Positions 54,132-61,744 of a stretch of DNA of 64,000 nt are shown here, one piece after another (within the stretch, counting starts at the first letter, position 1; each line of letters starts with the position of its first letter). The translations under genes were made by a program, and so were the position numbers. The stretch is from contig JAZUPE010000084.1 in assembly GCA_045605025.1 (NCBI GenBank), positions 1 through 64,000 of the forward strand, read 5' to 3'. This DNA comes from SIG598 sp045605025 (GTDB lineage: Bacteria > Bacillota > Clostridia > Oscillospirales > Acutalibacteraceae). Under the pieces are notes generated by a model, which saw only the letters and a program-made list of their open reading frames with translations, was not told where the DNA came from and ran no database searches.

Positions 54132-55700
54132 TTATTCAATATGTATCTGCTGTCTTCCGTAGATCAGGCTGAGAACCTGCCGAGCCAGCCGCTCGCCCAG
54201 CTCATGCTTTCTCTGCGGGTGAAGTTCCAGTTTCTCTCCCAGATCCCGGGCTGAAACAACGGCGCAGCCGGAGGTAAATTCCGGCTGTCTGAGCTGCATC
54301 TGCTGCATGTTTCTCCAGTCGGCGGGCACTGCAGTGTCGGCGGAAGTCGGGTCGATATAGTCGCACAGCTCCACACACACCACCGGAAGTTCCTGCCCAA
54401 GCAGCTCACGCCACGCTGTCATCATGGCATTGAACTTCTCGTTGTAGTTATCCGGATCTTCCACGTTGCTTTCCCCCTGATACCACAGCATGCCGGCAAA
54501 CTGCATTTCTCTCAGCGGATAGATAGAGGCGTTGTAAAGTCCGGTGGGCAATACCGGCGGGAACAGCACCGGCGGAGCCGGCTGCGGAGCACGGGTCTCC
54601 GGCTTCATCAGCCACTCGCCCGACAGTTCAATACGTCCGGAGCCTGTGTCGAGGAAATAGGGATGGTAAGGCACAAAACCGCCCACAGCGCCATCGATTA
54701 CCATGCGGCATGCAATGAGATTCTTTCCCTTTCTGAGCAGTCCTGCGGGAACGGGATATTTGCGGGGAGGGTAACGGTAGAAGGTTTCTCCCACAAGCTG
54801 ACCGTTGATGTACGCGCGGTCGCTGTCCACGATATCTCCGAGGTAAAGCAGCCCCTCTCCCTCCGGTTCGCTTTCAAGTTCAATTTCACGGTAGAACCAG
54901 AGGCTGCCGCTGTAACCTTCCAGGTCGGTACCACGGGTCATGGACGGCACGGTAAAGGGCTGTGCATCGTCAGGAATTGCCGCCGCAGAAGAAGCTTCGT
55001 TATCTGTTTCGAGGGAGCGTATCCACTCTCCCTTTGCCTGTTCCTCGCTGCTGACGCGGCCTGTGAATGTATCGTGATTATAGAAATCTTTAATCCGGTC
55101 GGCGTAATCCCCAAACTGAGCCAGCAGATTTTCCGGCATCCACGCTTCTATCGTGGAGCCGCCCATAGCGTTGAGCACAAGACCGATGGGAACATTCAGT
55201 TCTTCCTGCATACGGCGGCCAAAGAAAAAACCGGCGGCACTCATGCTCATGACCTCGGGATATACACCCTTTCGCCACTGAGCAGGCACGATTTCCTGCG
55301 CCTGTCTGCCGAAAAGGAAGCGAGGCTCAACGGTGAAGTGTCTGACAAGAGGGCAGTCTGCCGACAGAATCTCCCCGCCGGAAACATCCATTACCCGATT
55401 GACTTCCAGCTGCATATTGGACTGACCGCTGAGCAGAAAAACCTCACCGAAGCACACGTCCTCAAGAATGATTGTCTGATCATCGCAGACTATCTCAATG
55501 GTGTGACCGGCGGATGCTTCCTGCGCAGGAATAATAACCGTGAATTTACCATCGATGCCTGTTACCGAACAGGGCTGAGCATCGATCGACGCGCTGACCC
55601 GCGCGTTTGCCGGACAGGTTCCCCAAAGTTTATTGCAGCGATCGCGCTGAAGCACCATGCCGCTGCCGAAAATCCCATCAAGACTGAAAATACCACTCAC
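54132..55700 (-). CDS. SASA-type carbohydrate esterase (sialate O-acetylesterase / acetylxylan esterase-like)
   Basis: 522 residues with SGNH-family motifs of the DUF303/SASA group: LLSGQSNMQLE (about 91-101, nucleophile Ser), AMGGSTIEAW (about 181-190) and WYQGESNVED (about 419-428). A beta-sandwich insert (about 255-330) is usual for this family. The likely job is to remove acetyl groups from xylo-oligosaccharides before GH115 and GH43 act; a sialate substrate is less likely in this context. Starts at GTG 55700 with AGGAG 10 nt upstream. No signal peptide, cytoplasmic. Confidence 0.85.
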   Translation of the reverse strand: MSGIFSLDGIFGSGMVLQRDRCNKLWGTCPANARVSASIDAQPCSVTGIDGKFTVIIPAQEASAGHTIEIVCDDQTIILEDVCFGEVFLLSGQSNMQLEVNRVMDVSGGEILSADCPLVRHFTVEPRFLFGRQAQEIVPAQWRKGVYPEVMSMSAAGFFFGRRMQEELNVPIGLVLNAMGGSTIEAWMPENLLAQFGDYADRIKDFYNHDTFTGRVSSEEQAKGEWIRSLETDNEASSAAAIPDDAQPFTVPSMTRGTDLEGYSGSLWFYREIELESEPEGEGLLYLGDIVDSDRAYINGQLVGETFYRYPPRKYPVPAGLLRKGKNLIACRMVIDGAVGGFVPYHPYFLDTGSGRIELSGEWLMKPETRAPQPAPPVLFPPVLPTGLYNASIYPLREMQFAGMLWYQGESNVEDPDNYNEKFNAMMTAWRELLGQELPVVCVELCDYIDPTSADTAVPADWRNMQQMQLRQPEFTSGCAVVSARDLGEKLELHPQRKHELGERLARQVLSLIYGRQQIHIE

Positions 55701-55768
55701 GTTGTCTTGTCTCCTTTCGGGTGAGGACGGCTGTCATTGACACATCATCAACCTTGCCGTACCCGCTA

Positions 55769-55797
55769 TTGACTTACATTTTATCTTAACTTATAAT
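55769..55797 (+). promoter_or_regulatory. Plus-strand promoter, face-to-face with the GH115 operon promoter
   Basis: TTGACT (55769-55774), 17-nt spacer, perfect TATAAT (55792-55797); leader of about 55 nt to ATG 55860. Confidence 0.72.
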
Positions 55798-55811
55798 GTG
55801 AGCAACGTCAA
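55783..55811 (-). promoter_or_regulatory. Promoter of the esterase-GH115 operon
   Basis: Minus strand TTGACG (55811-55806), 17 nt, TAAGAT (55788-55783): 5 of 6 each. It overlaps the divergent plus promoter, so RNA polymerase cannot occupy both at once. Confidence 0.62.
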
Positions 55812-55859
55812 TCAATAATCTTTGCGCGGAGACTGTTTCCCGCTGAAAGGATAACAACC

Positions 55860-56231
55860 ATGAGTAATGCCGCGGTATTTATTTCTGCCGGACAGATAAT
55901 CACCAGCCTTGCTTCGGCAGCCTTCTTTCTCTGGGCGGTATATGTTGCCGTTCAGGATTTCATGTACATCCATCCCGAGGATAAGCCCGCGGAGGACAAA
56001 CATTCGAAAATGACCTTCAGAAAGTGTATGCTGCTGACCGCGGCTGGAATAGGACTGTACTTTCTTTCCCGCATCTTTGTGAACATTCCCGGAATGGTTC
56101 CGATGTACGGTCTTGCTGCCATAGCACTGCAGTCGTTCCTTGACACTGTATACAAGGTAGGTTTCCTGCTGCTTCTGCCCATTGTTATCACTTTCTGGCG
56201 CAAGTCAGCCCGCAAAAAGACCTACCATTGA
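55860..56231 (+). CDS. Small membrane protein of unknown function
   Basis: 123 residues with three hydrophobic spans (about 8-30, 55-75 and 92-113) and a charged loop rich in Asp/Lys/Glu between the first two. AAAGGA lies 8 nt before the ATG. Probably transcribed with the GH43 gene 53 nt downstream from the promoter at 55769. No family recognised; nothing ties it to transport or sensing beyond its place in the xylan locus. Confidence 0.62.
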   Translation: MSNAAVFISAGQIITSLASAAFFLWAVYVAVQDFMYIHPEDKPAEDKHSKMTFRKCMLLTAAGIGLYFLSRIFVNIPGMVPMYGLAAIALQSFLDTVYKVGFLLLLPIVITFWRKSARKKTYH

Positions 56232-56284
56232 TTCCATTAGCGGTCATTCCCTGCAAAATGAATTTACACACGGAGGACACTTCC

Positions 56285-57814
56285 ATGGTTAACGCCAAGA
56301 ATCCCATCATTCCCGGTTTCGCTCCCGACCCTTCCATCTGCCGCGTAGGCGGGGATTACTATCTGGTCAACTCCACTTTTTCCTATTTCCCCGGTCTTCC
56401 CATCTATCACAGCCGTGATCTTGCCAGCTGGGAACTGATCGGCAGCGCCCTTGACCGCACCTCCCAGCTTCCGCTGGAGGGTCAGGGCCATTCCAGAGGC
56501 CTGTTTGCGCCCACCATCCGCTACAACAATGGTACATACTACCTGATCTGCACCAACATCGACTTCGGCGGCAATTTCATCGTCACCGCCACCGATCCTC
56601 GCGGTCCCTGGTCCGACCCCTACTGGCTGGGCGAGGAAGCTTCCGGCATCGATCCCAGTCTGTTCTTTGACGACGACGGCTCCTGCTGGTACTGCGGCAC
56701 ACGCGGACGTTCCGAGGGCGAAAAGTATTTCGGCGACAACGAGATCTATCTGCGCCAGCTGGATCTGAACACCATGAAGCTGACCGGCGAGACCTATATC
56801 GTATGGCACAGCGCCCTGCGTGACGCTCACTGGCCCGAGGGACCCGACATCTACAAGATCGACGGCTACTATTACGTCATGATCGCTGAGGGCGGCACCG
56901 GTCCCAACCACGCCGTGTCCATCGCCCGCAGCAAGACCCTCACCGATTACTACGAGGGCTTTATGAACAACCCCATTCTCACCCACCGTCACCTCGGCTC
57001 CGATTATCCTATCTCCAAGGTTGGACACGCCGACCTTGTTGACGCTCCAGACGGCAGCTGGTACATGGTCATGCTTGCCAGCCGTCCTCAGCGCAAGGTC
57101 TGTCCGCTGGGTCGTGAGACCTTCCTTGCCAGGGTGAGCTGGGAGGACGGATGGCCCGTGGTCAACCCCGGTGTCGGCAAGCTGGAGGATGTTGTTGAAC
57201 TTCCCTTTGAAGCAAGCCCTGTAAACGACTGCGGCGGCGAATTCCGCTTTGACGGTGACACGCTTTCCACCGAGCTGATGAGCCTGCGTCTGCCCATCGG
57301 TGAACGTGCCGATCTGACCGTCAACCCCGGCAGTCTGCGTTTGTACGCTTCGGAGGCTTCCATATCCGAGAGCGCTTCCCCCTCTTACCTCTGCGCCCGT
57401 CCCCGCACTCTTGACTTCTCCTGCTCGGCGGTCATCTCCACCGATCGTCCTGCCGCTGAGTACGGCATCGCCGTGCTGCAGAGCGAAACCCACCACATCC
57501 GTCTGGTGCGCCGCGGCGGCGAAGTCGCAGCCATCACCTGCTGCGCCGGCGAGGAGACCGTCGCCGGCACTGCTGCCGCTGAGGGCAGCGAAGGCGAGTT
57601 CGCCATCACTGTGCGCAACCTGTACGCCAGCTTCAGCTATAACGGCAAGGTCATCGCGGAGAACATCAACGTAGATTACCTTTCCACCGAGATCGCTGAC
57701 GGTTTCGTGGGCAACACCGCAGGTCTCTACTGCATCTCCGGCAATTCATTCGACCGCAGCGGCAGTGAGGCAGATTATCTCGACTGCAAGGCTCTGATCA
57801 TCCGCGAGGCATAA
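56285..57814 (+). CDS. GH43 beta-xylosidase/arabinofuranosidase
   Basis: 509 residues from ATG 56285 (GGAGG 8 nt before). Five-bladed propeller with the GH43 acid triad: Asp15 in FAPDPS (general base), Asp123 in GIDPSLFF (pKa modulator) and Glu185 in EGPDIY (general acid). The C-terminal ~190 residues are the beta-sandwich common in XynB-type enzymes. No signal peptide: releases xylose (or arabinose) from imported oligomers. A terminator follows its stop. The codon use is markedly more biased (Gly GGC, Asn AAC, Thr ACC) than in the island genes, consistent with high expression. Confidence 0.9.
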   Translation: MVNAKNPIIPGFAPDPSICRVGGDYYLVNSTFSYFPGLPIYHSRDLASWELIGSALDRTSQLPLEGQGHSRGLFAPTIRYNNGTYYLICTNIDFGGNFIVTATDPRGPWSDPYWLGEEASGIDPSLFFDDDGSCWYCGTRGRSEGEKYFGDNEIYLRQLDLNTMKLTGETYIVWHSALRDAHWPEGPDIYKIDGYYYVMIAEGGTGPNHAVSIARSKTLTDYYEGFMNNPILTHRHLGSDYPISKVGHADLVDAPDGSWYMVMLASRPQRKVCPLGRETFLARVSWEDGWPVVNPGVGKLEDVVELPFEASPVNDCGGEFRFDGDTLSTELMSLRLPIGERADLTVNPGSLRLYASEASISESASPSYLCARPRTLDFSCSAVISTDRPAAEYGIAVLQSETHHIRLVRRGGEVAAITCCAGEETVAGTAAAEGSEGEFAITVRNLYASFSYNGKVIAENINVDYLSTEIADGFVGNTAGLYCISGNSFDRSGSEADYLDCKALIIREA

Positions 57815-57835
57815 TTTCTGATAAAAAACAAATTT

Positions 57836-57872
57836 CCACGGCGGCGGTAAATCAAACCGCTGCCGTGGTTTT
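57836..57872 (+). terminator. Terminator after the GH43 gene
   Basis: CCACGGCGGCGGT (57836-57848) pairs with ACCGCTGCCGTGG (57856-57868), 7-nt loop, then TTTT. It overlaps the leader of the next gene. Confidence 0.82.
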
Positions 57873-57888
57873 GGTATAGGTGCTTTTT

Positions 57889-59052
57889 ATGAACATAACA
57901 GGCAACAAAAGGATAATATACGCCGACAGCGCCGCACAGTCCCGTCCGCTTCCCTGCGCCATAGAAGCGGCGGCAGAGGCAATGAACCTGTTCGGCAACC
58001 CATCAGGCGTACATCGGTGCGCAAAGACCGCCGCCCGGATGCTGTTTGATGCGCGCAGGAAGGTCGCGGCGGCGATCGGCGCACAGGCGGCGGAGATCGT
58101 ATTCGTCAGCTCGGCAAGCGAAGCGGCGAACACCGCCGTGCTCTCCGCCGCCCGTGAGGGCAGGAAGCGCGGACGCACGAGGCTGCTGATTTTCTCCTGC
58201 GAGCATCACGCGGTGCTCAATGCGGCGCACAATGCAGCCGATATCCTCGGCGCTGCGGTGGAGCTTATCCCCTGCCGGAGCGACGGCACGGTTGATCTTG
58301 CCGCCTTTGAGAAGATGTGCGATAATGATGTGTACCTGTGCACGCTGATGAGCGTCAACAACGAGACGGGCGTTATCCAGCCTGTAAAGGATTTTTCGCG
58401 GATAGCTCACAGCCGCGGCGCTCTCGTGCTGTGCGACGCTGCGCAGTCGGTGGGACATCTGCCTGTGGACGTGGGCGATATGGGCTGCGATATGCTCAGC
58501 CTGTCGGCGCACAAGTTCGGCGGTATCCCCGGCGCGGGTGCGCTGTTCTGCCGCAACGGACTGACCGTCGCGCCGCTTATCGCAGGAGGCGGTCAGGAAA
58601 GCAGGAGACGATCCGGCACCGAAGCCCTGCCGGCGATATGCGCCATGGGTGCCGCTATCGAAACTTCCGTGGCTTCCATGGCTGATGACGGTCTGCGTGT
58701 TGCTGAACTGCGTGACCGTCTGGAAGCAAAGCTGAGCGTACATCAATCCATCAGCGTTATTGGAAATCAGGCAGATCGCGCGCCGTCCATCCTGTGCGTC
58801 TGCGCGAGGAACACCGACGGCGAAGCTCTCGCCCTCTATCTTGACCGCGAAGGGATCTGCGTTTCCTCCGGTGCAGCCTGCACCACGGGCAGCGATTCGG
58901 CAAGCCACGTTCTGCTGGCAATGGGCGTTGACAAGTCCCTCGCCCGCGGAAGCATCCGTTTCTCTCTGGACACTGTGGTAACGGAGGCGGACGTGAACAC
59001 GATCGCGGAGGCAGTCATGCGGATTATTGACAGCGGTACGGCGAGAATCTGA
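57889..59052 (+). CDS. Cysteine desulfurase-family aminotransferase
   Basis: 387 residues from ATG 57889 (AGGTG upstream; a GTG three codons before is less likely). A class V PLP enzyme: SCEHHAVLNA (substrate/PLP His), ETGVIQPV, VLCDAAQSVGH and the Lys-bearing SLSAHKFGGIPGAG, plus a Cys loop SSGAACTTGSDSASHVL like the SGSAC loop of NifS/IscS. It moves sulfur from cysteine to an acceptor. No scaffold, thiI or mnmA gene is nearby, so the acceptor is unknown. The gene has a higher GC content than its neighbours, possibly a composition effect only. Confidence 0.82.
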   Translation: MNITGNKRIIYADSAAQSRPLPCAIEAAAEAMNLFGNPSGVHRCAKTAARMLFDARRKVAAAIGAQAAEIVFVSSASEAANTAVLSAAREGRKRGRTRLLIFSCEHHAVLNAAHNAADILGAAVELIPCRSDGTVDLAAFEKMCDNDVYLCTLMSVNNETGVIQPVKDFSRIAHSRGALVLCDAAQSVGHLPVDVGDMGCDMLSLSAHKFGGIPGAGALFCRNGLTVAPLIAGGGQESRRRSGTEALPAICAMGAAIETSVASMADDGLRVAELRDRLEAKLSVHQSISVIGNQADRAPSILCVCARNTDGEALALYLDREGICVSSGAACTTGSDSASHVLLAMGVDKSLARGSIRFSLDTVVTEADVNTIAEAVMRIIDSGTARI

Positions 59053-59082
59053 GCCGCAAACACTACGAAAGGATTAACGCAG

Positions 59083-59505
59083 ATGAAGATCACACCTACT
59101 CTGAATTTTCCAGGCACCTGCCGTGACGCCATTCAGCTGTACGCGAAGGCGTTCGGCGGCGAAATCACCTGTCTGGTTTCCTACCGCAACGCCGGCGATC
59201 CCGATTATCTGTCTATAATGAGCGAGGAGCAGAAGGATTATATCTATCACGGCGAACTGATGCTGGACGGTCAGCGGATAATCATGAGCGATCACACGGA
59301 TATTGAGCTTGGAACCTGCTATTCCAATTTTCTTACGGTCGTTTTCGACACAAAGGAAGAAGTTCGGCGGGCCTACGAACTTATGTGTAAGGGCAGCACC
59401 ACCATCTACGAAATGGCTGCCACACCCTACAGCTCCTGCAGGGTGGTTTTTGTGGACAAATTCGGAATCCGCTGGGGCATCATGACCGAACAGACCGAAC
59501 GGTAG
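59083..59505 (+). CDS. VOC-superfamily PhnB-like protein
   Basis: 140 residues, full length for PhnB/3-demethylubiquinone-like VOC proteins. MKITPTLNFPGTCRDAIQLY followed by AFGGEI is the family opening; two beta-alpha-beta-beta-beta units are visible, ending VVFVDKFGIRWGI. Metal and substrate unknown. It lies 30 nt after the cysteine desulfurase-like gene, probably co-transcribed. Cytoplasmic. Confidence 0.82.
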   Translation: MKITPTLNFPGTCRDAIQLYAKAFGGEITCLVSYRNAGDPDYLSIMSEEQKDYIYHGELMLDGQRIIMSDHTDIELGTCYSNFLTVVFDTKEEVRRAYELMCKGSTTIYEMAATPYSSCRVVFVDKFGIRWGIMTEQTER

Positions 59506-59567
59506 CAGGTGGCAACGAAGGGCTGACGGAACCCTGCGTCTGCCACGGCATGACTATTCTGATGATT

Positions 59568-59622
59568 AAGAAAAACAACCCTCTGAGTGCTGAGATGCTG
59601 CACTCAGAGGGTTGTTTTTCTT
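59568..59622. terminator. Bidirectional terminator between VOC gene and pyrF
   Basis: AAGAAAAACAACCCTCTGAG (and GTGC) pairs perfectly with GCAC then TCAGAGGGTTGTTTTTCTT: a 23-bp stem with A/T tracts on both sides, between convergent genes. Confidence 0.9.
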
Positions 59623-59625
59623 GCG

Positions 59626-60534
59626 TCAAAATACCATTTCAGGATATGCTGCGTGAAGTGCATCGCAGACCGCGTCGCGCATTTCTATGGCGCTCTGCCG
59701 GACGATATTCTTGTACATATCCCGGCTGCCGTCGTATTCCGGCATTTTCTGATGGCGGTAGATCACACCTCTCGAGGAACTGACGATGGCTCCCAGACCA
59801 TCTTCGTTAAAGCATGGTATCACATCGGCTGCTGCGCCGCCTTGTGCTCCATAACCGGGGACAAGGAAGAAATTGTTCTTCATTATGCTTCGCAGCTGTC
59901 GTGCTTCGTCGGGAAAGGTGGCTCCCACCACCGCACCGACGGAGGAGTATCCGCACTCTCCGACGCAGGTACTGCCGATGGAATTGACCCAGCCTGCCAG
60001 CCATCGGCTGATGCTCTCACCCTCAGCGTTGGTCGCTTCGGCGATCTCCACAGAACCCGGATTGGAGGTTTTAACCAGAACGAAGATGCCTTTCCCCTCC
60101 CTTGCAGCAGTGTCGACAAAGGGCTGCATACTGTCCGTGCCGAGGAAGGGCGATACGGTGAGGAAATCGGCGTTGATGGGACCGTCTTTTGCAAGATGGG
60201 CGTACGCGTATACCCGCGCGGTGTTGCCGATATCGTTTCGTTTGCTGTCGTCCACCACGATAAGCCCCTTGCTGTTGGCGCAGCTGACTATCTGCTGATG
60301 AACTCGCACGCCCTCCGCACCAAAGACCTCAAAGAACGCCATCTGCGGCTTCACGGCAGGCACGATGTCAGCAACCGCTTCGATGACGTCGGTCGCCCAC
60401 GCAAGGACGGCATCAGCATAGGAAAGCATGCCGGACTTATAGCAGTCAGGCAGTTTTTCCCATTCCGGATCGATGCCGACTATGCACGGATTTTTCTTTC
60501 GTCTGATTTCCTCCACCAGCCGGTCGACAACCAT
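59626..60534 (-). CDS. pyrF: Orotidine-5'-phosphate decarboxylase (type 2)
   Basis: 302 residues from ATG 60534 (GGAGGGG 6 nt before). The length and motifs are those of the PyrF subfamily 2: CIVGIDPEW (about 17-25), VKPQMAFFE, and the catalytic IVVDDSKRNDIGNT (D..K..D) near 108-121; FVLVKTSNPGS and YGAQGG follow. Final step of UMP synthesis. Its ATG begins 1 nt after the stop of the HTH-OPRT-like gene, so both are translationally coupled. Active-site residues are intact, unlike those of its partner. Confidence 0.92.
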   Translation of the reverse strand: MVVDRLVEEIRRKKNPCIVGIDPEWEKLPDCYKSGMLSYADAVLAWATDVIEAVADIVPAVKPQMAFFEVFGAEGVRVHQQIVSCANSKGLIVVDDSKRNDIGNTARVYAYAHLAKDGPINADFLTVSPFLGTDSMQPFVDTAAREGKGIFVLVKTSNPGSVEIAEATNAEGESISRWLAGWVNSIGSTCVGECGYSSVGAVVGATFPDEARQLRSIMKNNFFLVPGYGAQGGAAADVIPCFNEDGLGAIVSSSRGVIYRHQKMPEYDGSRDMYKNIVRQSAIEMRDAVCDALHAAYPEMVF

Positions 60535-60535
60535 G

Positions 60536-61366
60536 TTATTCCCCTCCGTATTGCTCTTTGTATCTTCTGAGAGCAGCAGCATGCTCCATGCCGCCGACTA
60601 TCCCGTTTTCCACTGCGCGAATGATATCGTCCAGCGTAACGATTGAATGTATCTTCACACCGTATGCGCTCTCGATTTCCTTTCGGGCGGTCTGTGACTG
60701 CAGCAAACCTTTTTCCATACGGTCAACCGACACTATGACGTCGGTTACACGCGCACCTGTGCTGTCGTGTATCGTCTGCAGGTTTTCTTTCAGCGTGCTG
60801 CCGGAAGTCAGTGTGTCCTTAATCAGCGTCACCGTATCTCCTGCCCTCATCTGTTTGCCCACCGAGCTGTCGATGGTATACTGCATATCGATCCCCCAGC
60901 GATTGAACAGGACAAGGCTGGTGGCTATCATCACGGGAATATCCCGCCTTGCGTTGCCCGCAAGCAGACCGGTAACCACATTATTCTCCCGCATGCACCC
61001 GGCGTAGAATTCACCGAGTTTTGAAATCTGGCTGGCTGAGCGGTAGCACCCGGTATTGATGAAATAGGGCGATACACGTCCGCTCTGCAGACTGAATTCA
61101 CCAAACTGCAGCACGCCGTTATCTGCCATGAAGCGGATAAAGCGTTCCCTGTAATTGAGCGCATCAAGACGATAGCCGAACAGCTCGTCCATTGATATAC
61201 CGAAATATCGCGCGATGACAGGCAGCAAAGATATATCCGGCACAGACAGATCATTTTCCCATTTGCTGACCGATTGCGGTGATACAGACAGCACCTCTGC
61301 AAGCCGCCCCTGGGTTATGCCCTTGTTCTTTCTGAGTGTCTGGATTTTTGTTCCCATTTGATTCAA
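60536..61366 (-). CDS. XRE helix-turn-helix fused to a degenerate orotate phosphoribosyltransferase (PyrE-like) domain
   Basis: 276 residues from TTG 61366, which lies 8 nt after GGGGAGG; the next in-frame ATG (61357) is 17 nt away, too far. Residues 5-62 are an XRE HTH (GITQGRLAEVLSVSPQSVSKWE). Residues 70-270 follow the PyrE fold (FGEFSLQSGRVSPYFINTG; SVDRMEKG at 213-220). But where functional PyrE has GPAYKGIPL it has AGNARRDIPV (136-145), the KDHGEGG catalytic loop is missing (IDSSVGKQ, 165-172), and the PRPP loop acidic pair is changed to LIKDTLTSGST (181-191). It probably senses a pyrimidine-pathway ligand and controls pyrF rather than making OMP. Still possible: a slow enzyme. Confidence 0.82.
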   Translation of the reverse strand: MNQMGTKIQTLRKNKGITQGRLAEVLSVSPQSVSKWENDLSVPDISLLPVIARYFGISMDELFGYRLDALNYRERFIRFMADNGVLQFGEFSLQSGRVSPYFINTGCYRSASQISKLGEFYAGCMRENNVVTGLLAGNARRDIPVMIATSLVLFNRWGIDMQYTIDSSVGKQMRAGDTVTLIKDTLTSGSTLKENLQTIHDSTGARVTDVIVSVDRMEKGLLQSQTARKEIESAYGVKIHSIVTLDDIIRAVENGIVGGMEHAAALRRYKEQYGGE

Positions 61367-61392
61367 CTTCCGCACCTCCCCTGGATACCAAT

Positions 61393-61421
61393 ATGATAGC
61401 TGCCATTGCCGCGTCTGTCCA
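61393..61421 (-). promoter_or_regulatory. Promoter of the HTH-OPRT-like/pyrF operon
   Basis: Minus strand TGGACA (61421-61416), 17 nt, TATCAT (61398-61393); 5 of 6 each, about 20 nt of leader to the TTG start, which supports that start. An ATACTGTAT palindrome lies at the upstream edge (61420-61430). Confidence 0.6.
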
Positions 61422-61621
61422 TACAGTATGCCGCACTTTTTGCTCAACCGGCGGTTGACCCGAACAGAATATTCCCTCCGAGCACCTGCACAGCATATCC
61501 CCTCAGGCATGCCGCTGGCGTTTTTGTTTTATTAGACATATATTGAGCTGCGCAAAAGGCCCAAATTATCGTTTTTGGACGGAATTTTGCAAATTATTCA
61601 CAGAATTCAGCACGCTGATTG

Positions 61622-61650
61622 TTGACAGAATGTGCCGCTTGACGTATACT
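61622..61650 (+). promoter_or_regulatory. Promoter of the GH3 gene
   Basis: TTGACA (61622-61627), 17 nt, TATACT (61645-61650): near-consensus, about 88 nt leader to ATG 61745. Confidence 0.78.
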
Positions 61651-61744
61651 GAATTTAATTGTATCGCGGCCGTTTTGCGCCCTTGCGGATGATTATTCTG
61701 CAGAACGTGATCAACATTATGCCGCAGATATCAGGAGGATAATT

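Noticed and set aside
56264..57496. 410-codon minus-strand frame opposite GH43
   Set aside because: Composition artefact of the GH43 coding strand, which contains the full catalytic triad.
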